Below, in pieces: positions 1-7,028 of a DNA stretch of 8,953 bases. The position numbers and the translations under genes are program-made. Below the pieces are notes generated by a model. That model had not been told where the DNA came from. It saw only the letters and a list, made by a program, of their open reading frames with translations, and did not search any database. Origin of the DNA: JALOAD01 sp023228995 [NCBI: Candidatus Muiribacterium halophilum] (lineage in GTDB: Bacteria > Muiribacteriota > Muiribacteriia > Muiribacteriales); contig JALOAD010000085.1 of NCBI GenBank assembly GCA_023228995.1, forward strand, positions 1 to 8,953. Reading direction: 5' to 3'. Each line of letters starts with the position of its first letter. Position 1 is the first letter of the stretch.

Positions 1-2
1 AA

Positions 3-2183
3 GTAGAAGAAAAAAAGTATTTAACATATGATGACCTAAATTTTATAAATAATGAAGTAATACAAAAATATGTTTATGTGTTTTTGATTTCTGAAACTTT
101 TTTAGAATCCTATTATTTTGATAAAAACCTACATTTTTATTTGTTATATCAAAATATGAGTTCTGATAATCTTCAAGAAGAAATATATAGTTATTTAAAA
201 TCTAAAAATAAATTTTTTATTACTCATAAAGAATTAAGAAACATCGTAGAAACAAAAGACGAGTTTTTATATAAAAAATACATTGCGCATTATAAAACAG
301 CAAATATTTTAGAAGAAATTGGAACTAATTATATTTTCACGCCTTTAAAATTTATGTTTGAAGAAACAATTTCAAAATGTCTTTCTTCCTTAAAAGAAGA
401 CCAATACAATACTTTAAAACTAAGGATAGTTGACAATTTGACACTTTCTGATGTTGGTCAAGTTTTAGGAAAAACAAAAGAAAGAATTCGCCAAATCGAA
501 GATAGATCTTCACAACTTTTGTCATTTTCACTACCAAAAGAATTTGTTATGTTTATCAAAGAACTAATAAATACAATTGGCATATTAAATACCAATGAAA
601 TTCCTTTAAAAGATGAAATAACAAAAAAAATCATAATACACATGCTAAAAACAAAATTGAATTTTACATTAGATATTACTTTAAACGCATTTGTTTTAGA
701 AGATAAGTTCAAATATATTAATCTATTAAGATATTTAAAACTCAATATTAATGACGAAGTATTTTCAAAAGAGATTTTACTGAAGTCTCTAAAAAATTTG
801 TCAACGCGATTAAATTTTAACAGTATCATAGAGGTTATGATTACTCAAGAAGATTTAGCAGTAGTAGACGAAAAATATTTTTTTAAGTCTGAATACAAAC
901 GAAAAAGAGACAAAGTAGAACTTATGTATTTGTTAACCAAAGATGGATTTGATACGAATACATTTGATAAGCTTTATTTACTTCTTGAAAAATATTTTCC
1001 TGGAGATTTTTTAAATGAAAATATAAGAAATATACTAAGTGTTGGGCAATTTACAGGAAATATAATCTTGTGGGACTGGGGCAGAAGATATATACATGTA
1101 AAACACATTCAATTTATATTAGATGAATTTGACTTTACGGATTTACTAAACTATCTAAATAAAGCACTTGAAACAACGGAACAAATAGATTTACAATATT
1201 ATTATGAAGACAATAAAGAAGCATTAATAGAATACGGTATCATAAGCAAATATGCACTTCATTCGTTATTGAAAATTAAATATCCTGATGAATTTTCTTA
1301 CCATGATTCACCTTGGGTCGCACAAGAAGGTACTGAACGACGAATTATTGGCGATGCAATAATAAATTTAATGGATGAAAAAAGAGTTTATGCACTTGAT
1401 GAATTATCACAAAGATTACAAACTACAAAAACAAGAGTTCAGCAAATAGTTGATAAAAACAATGATATTTTGATTGTTGATACTTTTATGTATATGAAAA
1501 AAATTGATATTAATTTTTCAGATGCATTATTAAAAAATATTATAGATTTTATAAATAAAATTATTAAAGATATGCAATTTATATATATTAATATGATTGT
1601 AGAACAATTTAGAGAAGAGCTCAATTGCATCAATGCTTATAATAGAGAAACTTTAATACTTGATTTATTGAAAAAAAATAGATTTCAAAAAGAGTTTCAA
1701 GTTAGTAATACAAGAATTGTACATAAAGACTATCCAATTACAAGACAAAGTTTAAATTTCCACTATCTCATTGAATCATCATTATTGCAAGATAATTCAT
1801 CTGTATTAAGTAAAAATCATTTATTTAACTTCTTTACCAAAAGAGGATTATCTAAAAATAATGTAATGTTATATTATTTATATTCTCCATATAAATCTAT
1901 TGTTAGAAAAAATGCTGAAGAATTTATTAGACTAAGTGCATTAAATATCTCTTCAACAGAGTTAGAAAAAATCAACTTACAAATATTAGAAATATTAGAT
2001 GAAGAAACAAAAATGGATGATTTATTGTTTATGATTTCAGATAACTTGCCTAAAATACAATTTGAATGGAATCATTATCTTCTAGCAGATTTATTAAATA
2101 ATAGCTTATTTGAATTTTTTCCAAATCGTGTAGAACCATTATACATTAAAATAAAACAAGGAGAAAAAGAAGAAAGTTTATAG
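3..2183 (+). CDS. 5'-truncated multi-domain protein with sigma-70 region 4-like HTH domains
   Basis: The frame is open without a stop from base 3, so the GTG at 78 is not a convincing start and the gene begins upstream of the window; 726 residues are visible. A sigma-70 region 4-type helix-turn-helix is encoded at about 375-525. It has the pattern of an L-x-L-R-x-V helix, then TLSDVGQVLG, then the recognition-helix signature TKERIRQIED (ending near 503). A second winged-HTH-like unit lies at about 1335-1503, with DELSQRLQ followed by TKTRVQQIVD. The rest is mostly alpha-helical and rich in Lys, Leu, Asn and Ile; no enzyme motif or membrane segment was seen. Regions 2 and 3 of a true sigma factor are not visible, so this is probably a DNA-binding regulator or sensor, not a housekeeping sigma. 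Its function and family are not recognised. It lies just left of a defence-like operon, but a minus-strand gene separates the two. Confidence 0.8.
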   Translation, partial: VEEKKYLTYDDLNFINNEVIQKYVYVFLISETFLESYYFDKNLHFYLLYQNMSSDNLQEEIYSYLKSKNKFFITHKELRNIVETKDEFLYKKYIAHYKTANILEEIGTNYIFTPLKFMFEETISKCLSSLKEDQYNTLKLRIVDNLTLSDVGQVLGKTKERIRQIEDRSSQLLSFSLPKEFVMFIKELINTIGILNTNEIPLKDEITKKIIIHMLKTKLNFTLDITLNAFVLEDKFKYINLLRYLKLNINDEVFSKEILLKSLKNLSTRLNFNSIIEVMITQEDLAVVDEKYFFKSEYKRKRDKVELMYLLTKDGFDTNTFDKLYLLLEKYFPGDFLNENIRNILSVGQFTGNIILWDWGRRYIHVKHIQFILDEFDFTDLLNYLNKALETTEQIDLQYYYEDNKEALIEYGIISKYALHSLLKIKYPDEFSYHDSPWVAQEGTERRIIGDAIINLMDEKRVYALDELSQRLQTTKTRVQQIVDKNNDILIVDTFMYMKKIDINFSDALLKNIIDFINKIIKDMQFIYINMIVEQFREELNCINAYNRETLILDLLKKNRFQKEFQVSNTRIVHKDYPITRQSLNFHYLIESSLLQDNSSVLSKNHLFNFFTKRGLSKNNVMLYYLYSPYKSIVRKNAEEFIRLSALNISSTELEKINLQILEILDEETKMDDLLFMISDNLPKIQFEWNHYLLADLLNNSLFEFFPNRVEPLYIKIKQGEKEESL

Positions 2184-2191
2184 TTTTGTTT

Positions 2192-2212
2192 AGATAAAAT
2201 TATCTGTTTTTT
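2192..2212 (+). terminator. weak candidate intrinsic terminator
   Basis: Nine bases after the stop of the sigma-like gene, AGATA (2192-2196) can pair with TATCT (2201-2205) around a 4-nt loop, and a run of six T follows at 2207-2212. The stem is short and nearly all A/T, so it would be weak. On the minus strand no T-run follows it, so it would act only for the plus-strand gene. Confidence 0.35.
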
Positions 2213-2430
2213 AAATATAAGATATCATTGGATATGTAATAGTTTGTTAGTAATTTATTGAGAAAATTTGAACTTTTCTCTGAATCACTTATAGTGAATT
2301 TCATATTTATTGGCTTGTAATAGTTTATAGTCCGTAAAGCTTTTGTAAAAGATATGTATTCAAAATTGCCATCAACATATTCTATATAAATATCAAACGG
2401 CATTATATCGATGTATTTTATATTTATCAT
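2200..2430 (-). CDS. small hypothetical protein (76 aa)
   Basis: This is an unrecognised 76-residue protein starting with ATG at 2430. The N-terminal half alternates hydrophobic and polar residues (IEYVDGNFEYISF) and looks like beta-strands; the C-terminal half is mixed. The short strand-DG-strand pattern loosely recalls DUF2442-type small proteins, but this is only a resemblance. The main support for a real gene is the perfect consensus promoter upstream (2458-2486), which would start a transcript about 20 nt before the ATG. The ribosome-binding site is poor: an AAAGG lies about 14 nt upstream. It converges on the sigma-like gene with a 16-nt gap and diverges from the operon starting at 2504. 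A non-coding transcript is an alternative reading. Confidence 0.5.
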   Translation of the reverse strand: MINIKYIDIMPFDIYIEYVDGNFEYISFTKALRTINYYKPINMKFTISDSEKSSNFLNKLLTNYYISNDILYLKNR

Positions 2431-2457
2431 AATGGAAATATTTTACCTTTTTTTAAA

Positions 2458-2486
2458 ATTATAGTAAATTATTCCTTCTTTGTCAA
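2458..2486 (-). promoter_or_regulatory. perfect consensus sigma-70 promoter for the small minus-strand gene
   Basis: On the minus strand, TTGACA (2486-2481) is followed after exactly 17 bases by TATAAT (2463-2458). Transcription would start near 2451, about 20 nt upstream of the ATG at 2430. The site lies in the gap between divergent genes, right in front of the small HTH gene at 2504, so that HTH protein could bind here. No comparably good promoter was found on the plus strand; a TATAGT at 2460-2465 overlaps this -10 but lacks a -35. Confidence 0.7.
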
Positions 2487-2493
2487 TACAAAT

Positions 2494-2498
2494 GGAAG
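2494..2498 (+). promoter_or_regulatory. ribosome-binding site fixing the start of the small HTH gene
   Basis: GGAAG lies 5 nt before the ATG at 2504. It favours that start over the in-frame ATG at 2492 and TTG at 2480, neither of which has a good Shine-Dalgarno site. Confidence 0.55.
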
Positions 2499-2503
2499 TA
2501 AAA

Positions 2504-2692
2504 ATGAAAATAAGTAAAAAAGAACTAGCAGAAAGAATAAATGTTGATCCAAAAACTATTACAAACTGGGAGACTACGAAACCAGAATTGATTAAACTTA
2601 TATATTTAGGTTTGGCTACAGAAGAACATATTAAAGAGACAAAAAAGTATTTAGAAAATATCAAAGGTTTAGGAAATGCAAACAATTCATGA
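2504..2692 (+). CDS. small Xre-like helix-turn-helix DNA-binding protein (62 aa)
   Basis: This is a 62-residue protein that is almost entirely one helix-turn-helix. KKELAERINVDPKTITNWE near residues 5-23 is the classic Cro/Xre pattern: a first helix with ELA, a turn after INVD, then a recognition helix starting KTITNWE. A short helical tail follows. The likely role is transcriptional regulator of its own operon and perhaps of the divergent gene at 2430, since the divergent promoter lies directly upstream. The start chosen at ATG 2504 has a GGAAG site; in-frame starts at 2492 and 2480 would add 4 or 8 residues. Its 3' end overlaps the next gene by 17 nt, so the two are probably translationally coupled. 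Similar small HTH proteins often head phage-derived or defence operons; which family this belongs to is not certain. Confidence 0.8.
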   Translation: MKISKKELAERINVDPKTITNWETTKPELIKLIYLGLATEEHIKETKKYLENIKGLGNANNS

Positions 2693-3869
2693 TGTTGTAG
2701 TTGATACTTTAAATTATTTTGGTAAACCAACTGATATTTCTTTAATCTATGAACATATTACCAAAAATGAACTATATTCATTTGGTGCCAAAAAAGAAGA
2801 CCCTCAACATATAGTTAAAAATTTAATTGAAAGAAAATGTATAAATTCTAATGCTTCTTATAAAACTAAGCAACTTTTATTTTACAAGGAAGGTACTAGA
2901 AAATACGGATTACTCGAATGGCTAGAAGAGTCAGATAAAGTTGATATTTTAGAGAGTTTTCATAAAGCCCAATTTCAAAATATAGAATCTAAACTTGATG
3001 AAGTAGAATCTAAACTCGGTGTTGAAAAAATAAATGAGTTAGTTAACCAAAATATTTTAAAAATCGATGAACATGCTAAGAAACAATCTGAACTACTGAA
3101 AGAACAATTAACAAATAATTTTCATAACAATACTTTGAAAATCGAAAACCTTATAGCTTCATTCCGTTTGGAAACTGAAAAGATAAAAAAAGATTTTGAT
3201 GTTGAAACCTTGAACAAAGAAAATGAAATTGATAAAAAAATTAATGATATAAGCAAAAAATTTGAAGAAGAAATATTTTCTTTAAAAAAGAAAGTAAATG
3301 ACAATTTATCTGAAGAGTATTCAAAGATTAAAGAACTCCGAGAAGAATTAGAAAAAAATATTTACATGAAAGAAGTTCATGATATGTCAGAACACTTTTC
3401 AAATAAAGCTGATACTATGAAAAAAGAGAAAGATAAGTACTATAAAAAATTTGAGAGAGGAATCATAGCAACTTTTATCATTAGTATATCTGTTGTATCG
3501 TTGGAGTATATCCCATACTTAAATGAATTACACAACTCTGGCAATATCTTTGTAACTAAACTCACTTTACTATTACCTATATTACTGTTTGTAACTTTTA
3601 TGTGGAGAAATTATCTTCACAGTAAAAAGCTTTTTGAAGAGTACTCATACAAATCAATTTTAGCAAAACATATACCGATAAACAGAAGAATCCTGAAAAA
3701 TGATGCAGGGTTGGATGATAAAGAGATAGCACAATACTCAACACTAAAATCTGTAGAAAAAATACTTGCTAATCCAAATGAAAAGCAGATAAAAGAAGAT
3801 ACTACAGGGATAGATAAGTTGATGAACAAAGTGCAAGAATTATTACAAAATCAAAAGCAGGAATCATAA
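2676..3869 (+). CDS. HARE-HTH domain protein with long coiled coil and two membrane segments
   Basis: This 397-residue protein has three parts. Residues 1-82 resemble the HARE-HTH winged helix (HB1/ASXL/restriction-endonuclease HTH, also in RNA polymerase delta). They show a leading helix (TIHDVVVDTLNYFGKP), an I-x-x-I-x-x-x-I-T stretch, an NLIERK helix and a closing RKYGLLEW strand. Residues about 85-262 form a charged coiled coil rich in Lys and Glu. Two hydrophobic segments follow at about 263-282 and 293-311, then a cytoplasmic-looking tail of about 85 residues. With no signal peptide, both ends would face the cytoplasm. HARE-HTH modules have been proposed to recognise modified DNA, so a membrane-tethered DNA or modification sensor is a reasonable inference. 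An AAAGG site at 2663-2667 lies 8 nt before the ATG. The gene overlaps the HTH gene upstream by 17 nt and sits 3 nt before the next membrane-protein gene. Confidence 0.8.
   Translation: MQTIHDVVVDTLNYFGKPTDISLIYEHITKNELYSFGAKKEDPQHIVKNLIERKCINSNASYKTKQLLFYKEGTRKYGLLEWLEESDKVDILESFHKAQFQNIESKLDEVESKLGVEKINELVNQNILKIDEHAKKQSELLKEQLTNNFHNNTLKIENLIASFRLETEKIKKDFDVETLNKENEIDKKINDISKKFEEEIFSLKKKVNDNLSEEYSKIKELREELEKNIYMKEVHDMSEHFSNKADTMKKEKDKYYKKFERGIIATFIISISVVSLEYIPYLNELHNSGNIFVTKLTLLLPILLFVTFMWRNYLHSKKLFEEYSYKSILAKHIPINRRILKNDAGLDDKEIAQYSTLKSVEKILANPNEKQIKEDTTGIDKLMNKVQELLQNQKQES
2983..3016 (+). repeat. in-frame short direct repeat in the coiled coil
   Basis: An identical 13-mer (TAGAATCTAAACT) occurs at 2983-2995 and 3004-3016, one 21-bp period apart. 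It encodes ESKLDEV-ESKLG, two successive coiled-coil heptads. It looks like a local seven-codon duplication that lengthened the coiled coil by exactly one heptad. Confidence 0.7.
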
Positions 3870-3872
3870 AAA

Positions 3873-4808
3873 ATGCTTCAATTTTTAGGATTTTCAATTT
3901 TATTTGGGCTATTTGTACTAATAATATTCTTACAATTAAAAGTTTTATATAAAAAAAATATCGTTAAAAAAGTATGTTTAAGAGTGAATGATATTAGGAT
4001 AATGTTCTATGTATCAGCTACTTGGATATTATTGATTGTAATTTATGCACTATACTCTTGGACTAATCAAAATGATACTAGTCATATAAAACTTAATGAA
4101 TGGGGAGATTTTTTAGCTGGTTTTTTTGCCCCTTTATTATTTGCATGGTTGGTTTATGGAGTATTTATACAAAAAAAAGAATTTGCAAAAGTTTCAGAGT
4201 CTGCTATGTCACAAATTAAGGAAATGAAAGATCAAGTAACACAAACTGAAATACAGCAATTAAATACTTGGTTTAATAGAAACATTAATACAATTAATAT
4301 GATAAAAAACAATTTATTTAAAAATATAAAAGTCAATAATGTTGATTCAATAGCTTTAATTTATCATCAATTGAAACAAGATTTTAAACAAGAAGAGAAT
4401 TATTTTAATATATTTGATGAGTTAAAAAGCATTTTGGATATTTTTCTATATATAGAAGAAACGATAAACAATTTACAAAATACAAAAAAATCAAATGAAG
4501 TTTATACCAAGTCTTTAAAAGAAATAAAAAACGAATTCAACACTCTATTTGACTCAGAGATAAACGATATTAAGGGAATAATGACCATAGTTTATTTTTT
4601 AATAGGTGCACATCATTTAGATAGAGAATCTTTAGCTTATAAAAAATATTCAATTTATCACAAATGGCTAACGGAGTATGATGATATTTCTAATTGTATA
4701 ATTAATTCAAAAAAAGATAATATTGAAAATACTTTAAAAGAAATTTTTACCAAAATTGATTCTATTACAATAAATTTTAAAACAGGACAAATAGATGGAA
4801 GCATTTAA
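3873..4808 (+). CDS. three-segment membrane protein with GDF-AGFFAPL motif and helical cytoplasmic domain
   Basis: This is a 311-residue protein. Hydrophobic segments lie at about residues 5-26, 43-63 and 80-100. The third begins with EWGDFLAGFFAPLLFAWLV, a pattern seen in membrane proteins annotated as putative phage abortive-infection (AbiC-like) or of unknown function. A charged stretch at 101-130 is probably coiled coil (KVSESAMSQIKEMKDQ), and the remaining 180 residues look helical and cytoplasmic. No catalytic motif is visible. The start ATG at 3873 lies 10 nt after an AGGA site (3859-3862) and 3 nt after the stop of the HARE-HTH membrane protein. It ends inside the first codons of the DUF262 gene (14-nt overlap). 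This packing suggests it works with both neighbours, perhaps as part of a membrane complex that limits phage growth. The abortive-infection assignment is only a weak resemblance; the membrane topology is secure. Confidence 0.7.
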   Translation: MLQFLGFSILFGLFVLIIFLQLKVLYKKNIVKKVCLRVNDIRIMFYVSATWILLIVIYALYSWTNQNDTSHIKLNEWGDFLAGFFAPLLFAWLVYGVFIQKKEFAKVSESAMSQIKEMKDQVTQTEIQQLNTWFNRNINTINMIKNNLFKNIKVNNVDSIALIYHQLKQDFKQEENYFNIFDELKSILDIFLYIEETINNLQNTKKSNEVYTKSLKEIKNEFNTLFDSEINDIKGIMTIVYFLIGAHHLDRESLAYKKYSIYHKWLTEYDDISNCIINSKKDNIENTLKEIFTKIDSITINFKTGQIDGSI

Positions 4809-6624
4809 AACCGATACTTATACTATACGAAAATTATTAAAAAATGAAGCAGATGAACAAGATAGAGGCAAAAATTATTATATCCCTCGTTACCAAAGAA
4901 AATATGATTGGGATAAAGAAGAAGTTGAAAAATTAGTTGATGATATTTTTGAACAAACAAACAAAAAAACTGACAATGGCTATAAACCTTATTTTATAGG
5001 TGGCATTGTTCTTTCTCAGCAATCCATAGAAGGAGAAGCAAGAAGTAAACAATCACTTGAAGTTATAGATGGACAACAAAGACTTACTACAATTGTTTTA
5101 ATTTTAGCCTCAATTGTTCAACTCTTGAAGTTTCAAGATAGACAATTTGAAAATAAAAAAGATGTTTCCGAACATCTAATTAATGATATATCTAAAATAT
5201 TAAAAATAAAAACTTTAAATTTAAGCACTATGAATGTTGAAGAGAAATATATTCTAGAACGCTCAGACGATTTATCAACAGATTTTCAAAAAACAATAAG
5301 TTTTTTAATTGAAACAAAAATAACAGATAAGGTAGATCTTAAAAAAATCATAACAAATAATGAAGATTCAGAAAAGTTAATTAATCTCGTCTTTATCATC
5401 AAGGAGAAAATAGAAATCTTTGACGACAATGAATTAACAGATTTTACATTACAACTTTTAAATAACACTTGGTTAGTAGTAACAAAAACTATTTCTATAG
5501 AAACAGGTTTTTTTATTTTTGAAAAACTTAATGATAGTGGAATTGCTTTAGAGCCACAGGACTTATTAAAAAATTATTTTTTTAGAACGACAACTGAAAG
5601 TGAATATGATCAACTAACTGAAAAATGGAAATTATTTCTAACAACAGTAACTAATATCAATAGCTCAAAAGCAAAAATTCTTCCAAGAGATTTTTTAGAG
5701 CAATATTTAACCATTATTGGAGATGCAAAGGATACGAAAACACATTCTGTTAATGGAAGAATTTTCAAACAATTTAAATCAATCCAGCAAAGTGATTTTA
5801 CTAAATCTATTGAGTTATTAGATCATTTAATAAAAATAGCAACCGAATATGGAAAACTTAAACGAAATGATTCAATTGCTCAATATTTAACCTTAATGAA
5901 TTTTAAATTGGGATATTTGATAGTTTTGTCATTTTATAAAAGATTTGATACCGAATATTTAGATTATAAAAATGACATATTGTTAATAGTAGTTAAATTG
6001 GGCTTAGTTTATTTGGTTACAGGACAAAGTAAGGAATTGAGTGTAGTAATTCCTAATTTATGTTATGAAATTATAAATAAAGGCAAAGATATACAAGATA
6101 CTTTAGTTATTGTAAATAGTTATATTAATGGGCTTATTTCAAAGAAAAAAGACACTTTTGATGAAGTTGTTTCAAGCACTAACTTATGGAGAAAAAAACC
6201 ATTAACAAGACTCTTATTTAGCATATTAGAATTTCATGTGAGCGGTAGTAAATTACCTAATTATTTTGGTTTATTTCAAATCATGCCTCAAGACTATTCA
6301 ACAAAATTTCAATTTGAAGAAATAGATGAAGATAATTGTAATAAATATGCCAATTATATTGGCAATATCCTAATAGATAAAGACAATAAATACTCAGATA
6401 TTGATGGCATTAATTTTGAAGAAAGATACAAAAATGATAGCGATGTTATCTTAAATGATTTATACAAGAAAATAGTAATTAAGGACAAGGAAATAGATCT
6501 TTTAACCGAAACAAACAATTTGTCTTGGGGCAAAAATGAGATTATTGAAAGAAGTCAAACTTTAGCAGAATTAGCAAAACATGTTATTATAAATGATAAT
6601 TTTAACAAAGATTTTTTTGAATAG
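4795..6624 (+). CDS. DUF262 protein with DUF1524-like C-terminus (GmrSD/SspE-like), HNH histidine missing
   Basis: This is a 609-residue protein. The DUF262 domain is clear: IPRYQRKYDW at 30-39, YFIGGIVL at 66-73, the nucleotide-linked IDGQQRLTT at 91-99, and the family's FEKLNDSGIALEPQDLLKNY near 241-260. In related proteins DUF262 binds or hydrolyses NTP and senses DNA modification, while a C-terminal DUF1524 HNH domain nicks DNA (type IV enzyme GmrSD; PT-dependent SspE). Here the C-terminus keeps the DUF1524 layout: IMPQ at 496-499, YIGNILID at 521-528 and the closing helix IIERSQTLAELAKHV. However, the residue aligned with the catalytic His of H-I-x-P-Q is Gln495 (codon CAA, 6277-6279). 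Nuclease activity may therefore be lost or changed. An AGGA site (4784-4787) precedes the ATG by 7 nt, and the start overlaps the membrane-protein gene by 14 nt. It is the last gene of the plus-strand operon and converges on dndE with a 20-nt gap in which I see no terminator. Confidence 0.88.
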   Translation: MEAFKTDTYTIRKLLKNEADEQDRGKNYYIPRYQRKYDWDKEEVEKLVDDIFEQTNKKTDNGYKPYFIGGIVLSQQSIEGEARSKQSLEVIDGQQRLTTIVLILASIVQLLKFQDRQFENKKDVSEHLINDISKILKIKTLNLSTMNVEEKYILERSDDLSTDFQKTISFLIETKITDKVDLKKIITNNEDSEKLINLVFIIKEKIEIFDDNELTDFTLQLLNNTWLVVTKTISIETGFFIFEKLNDSGIALEPQDLLKNYFFRTTTESEYDQLTEKWKLFLTTVTNINSSKAKILPRDFLEQYLTIIGDAKDTKTHSVNGRIFKQFKSIQQSDFTKSIELLDHLIKIATEYGKLKRNDSIAQYLTLMNFKLGYLIVLSFYKRFDTEYLDYKNDILLIVVKLGLVYLVTGQSKELSVVIPNLCYEIINKGKDIQDTLVIVNSYINGLISKKKDTFDEVVSSTNLWRKKPLTRLLFSILEFHVSGSKLPNYFGLFQIMPQDYSTKFQFEEIDEDNCNKYANYIGNILIDKDNKYSDIDGINFEERYKNDSDVILNDLYKKIVIKDKEIDLLTETNNLSWGKNEIIERSQTLAELAKHVIINDNFNKDFFE

Positions 6625-6644
6625 TAAAAATTAATTGAAAAAAA

Positions 6645-7028
6645 CTAAAAATCCTGCCCTAAAAACTCAAAAATATTACTATCATGCTTAAGTGATGTTT
6701 TTAAAATAGTATAACCTCTAGCAATATGTCGCTGGAGGTTTTCTTCTAGTTTCTTTTTTGAACTAATTGTAATATTATCGAAAACTTCTATCATTTCCCA
6801 GTAAAGTTTGGTATAGTCATCTACTCCTTTACCTTCACCTGTAATTTGTTCTAATCTATACTCTTTTCCATCATATATGTCAATAACAACATCTTCAAAA
6901 TCTTTTGTTAAAGACAAAGAGATGTTTATCATAAATCTTAAAAGTACCCATTTAGGTTCGTTTTCCATATTTAACATTTTTGAAAGAGGAAAAATATAAT
7001 TTTCAATTTCTTGAGTTGTTTTTATCAT
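6645..7028 (-). CDS. dndE: DndE-like DNA phosphorothioation protein
   Basis: At 127 residues this is the usual size for DndE, a small DNA-binding member of the Dnd complex that replaces a non-bridging phosphate oxygen with sulfur. DndE-like features are RFMINISLSL at 31-40 (family: R-x-A-x-x-LSL), DGKEYRLEQITGEG at 53-66 (family: G-x-E-x-x-R/N-x-x-L-x-GE) and LQRHIARGYTILK at 98-110 (family: H-I-x-RG-x-x-x-L). Sequence similarity is modest but the order and spacing fit, and the position directly after a dndD-like ATPase makes the call strong. The start ATG overlaps the TGA of dndD (ATGA) and has an excellent GGAGG site, so translation is coupled but also well initiated on its own. It is the last gene of the visible minus-strand operon. 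Confidence 0.8.
   Translation of the reverse strand: MIKTTQEIENYIFPLSKMLNMENEPKWVLLRFMINISLSLTKDFEDVVIDIYDGKEYRLEQITGEGKGVDDYTKLYWEMIEVFDNITISSKKKLEENLQRHIARGYTILKTSLKHDSNIFEFLGQDF

Noticed and set aside
78-80. GTG at 78 as the start of the sigma-like gene
   Set aside because: The frame is open to the left edge and no Shine-Dalgarno site precedes this GTG, so the gene is better treated as truncated.
458-829. 123-codon minus-strand frame inside the sigma-like gene
   Set aside because: It lies opposite the well-supported sigma-region-4 module and shows no motif of its own.
2443-2730. 95-codon minus-strand frame opposite the small HTH gene
   Set aside because: It is a shadow of the plus-strand HTH gene, which has a clear motif and ribosome-binding site; it would also run through the promoter at 2458-2486.
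6625-6660. Bidirectional terminator between the two convergent operons
   Set aside because: There are A/T runs but no stem of useful length could be found on either strand.
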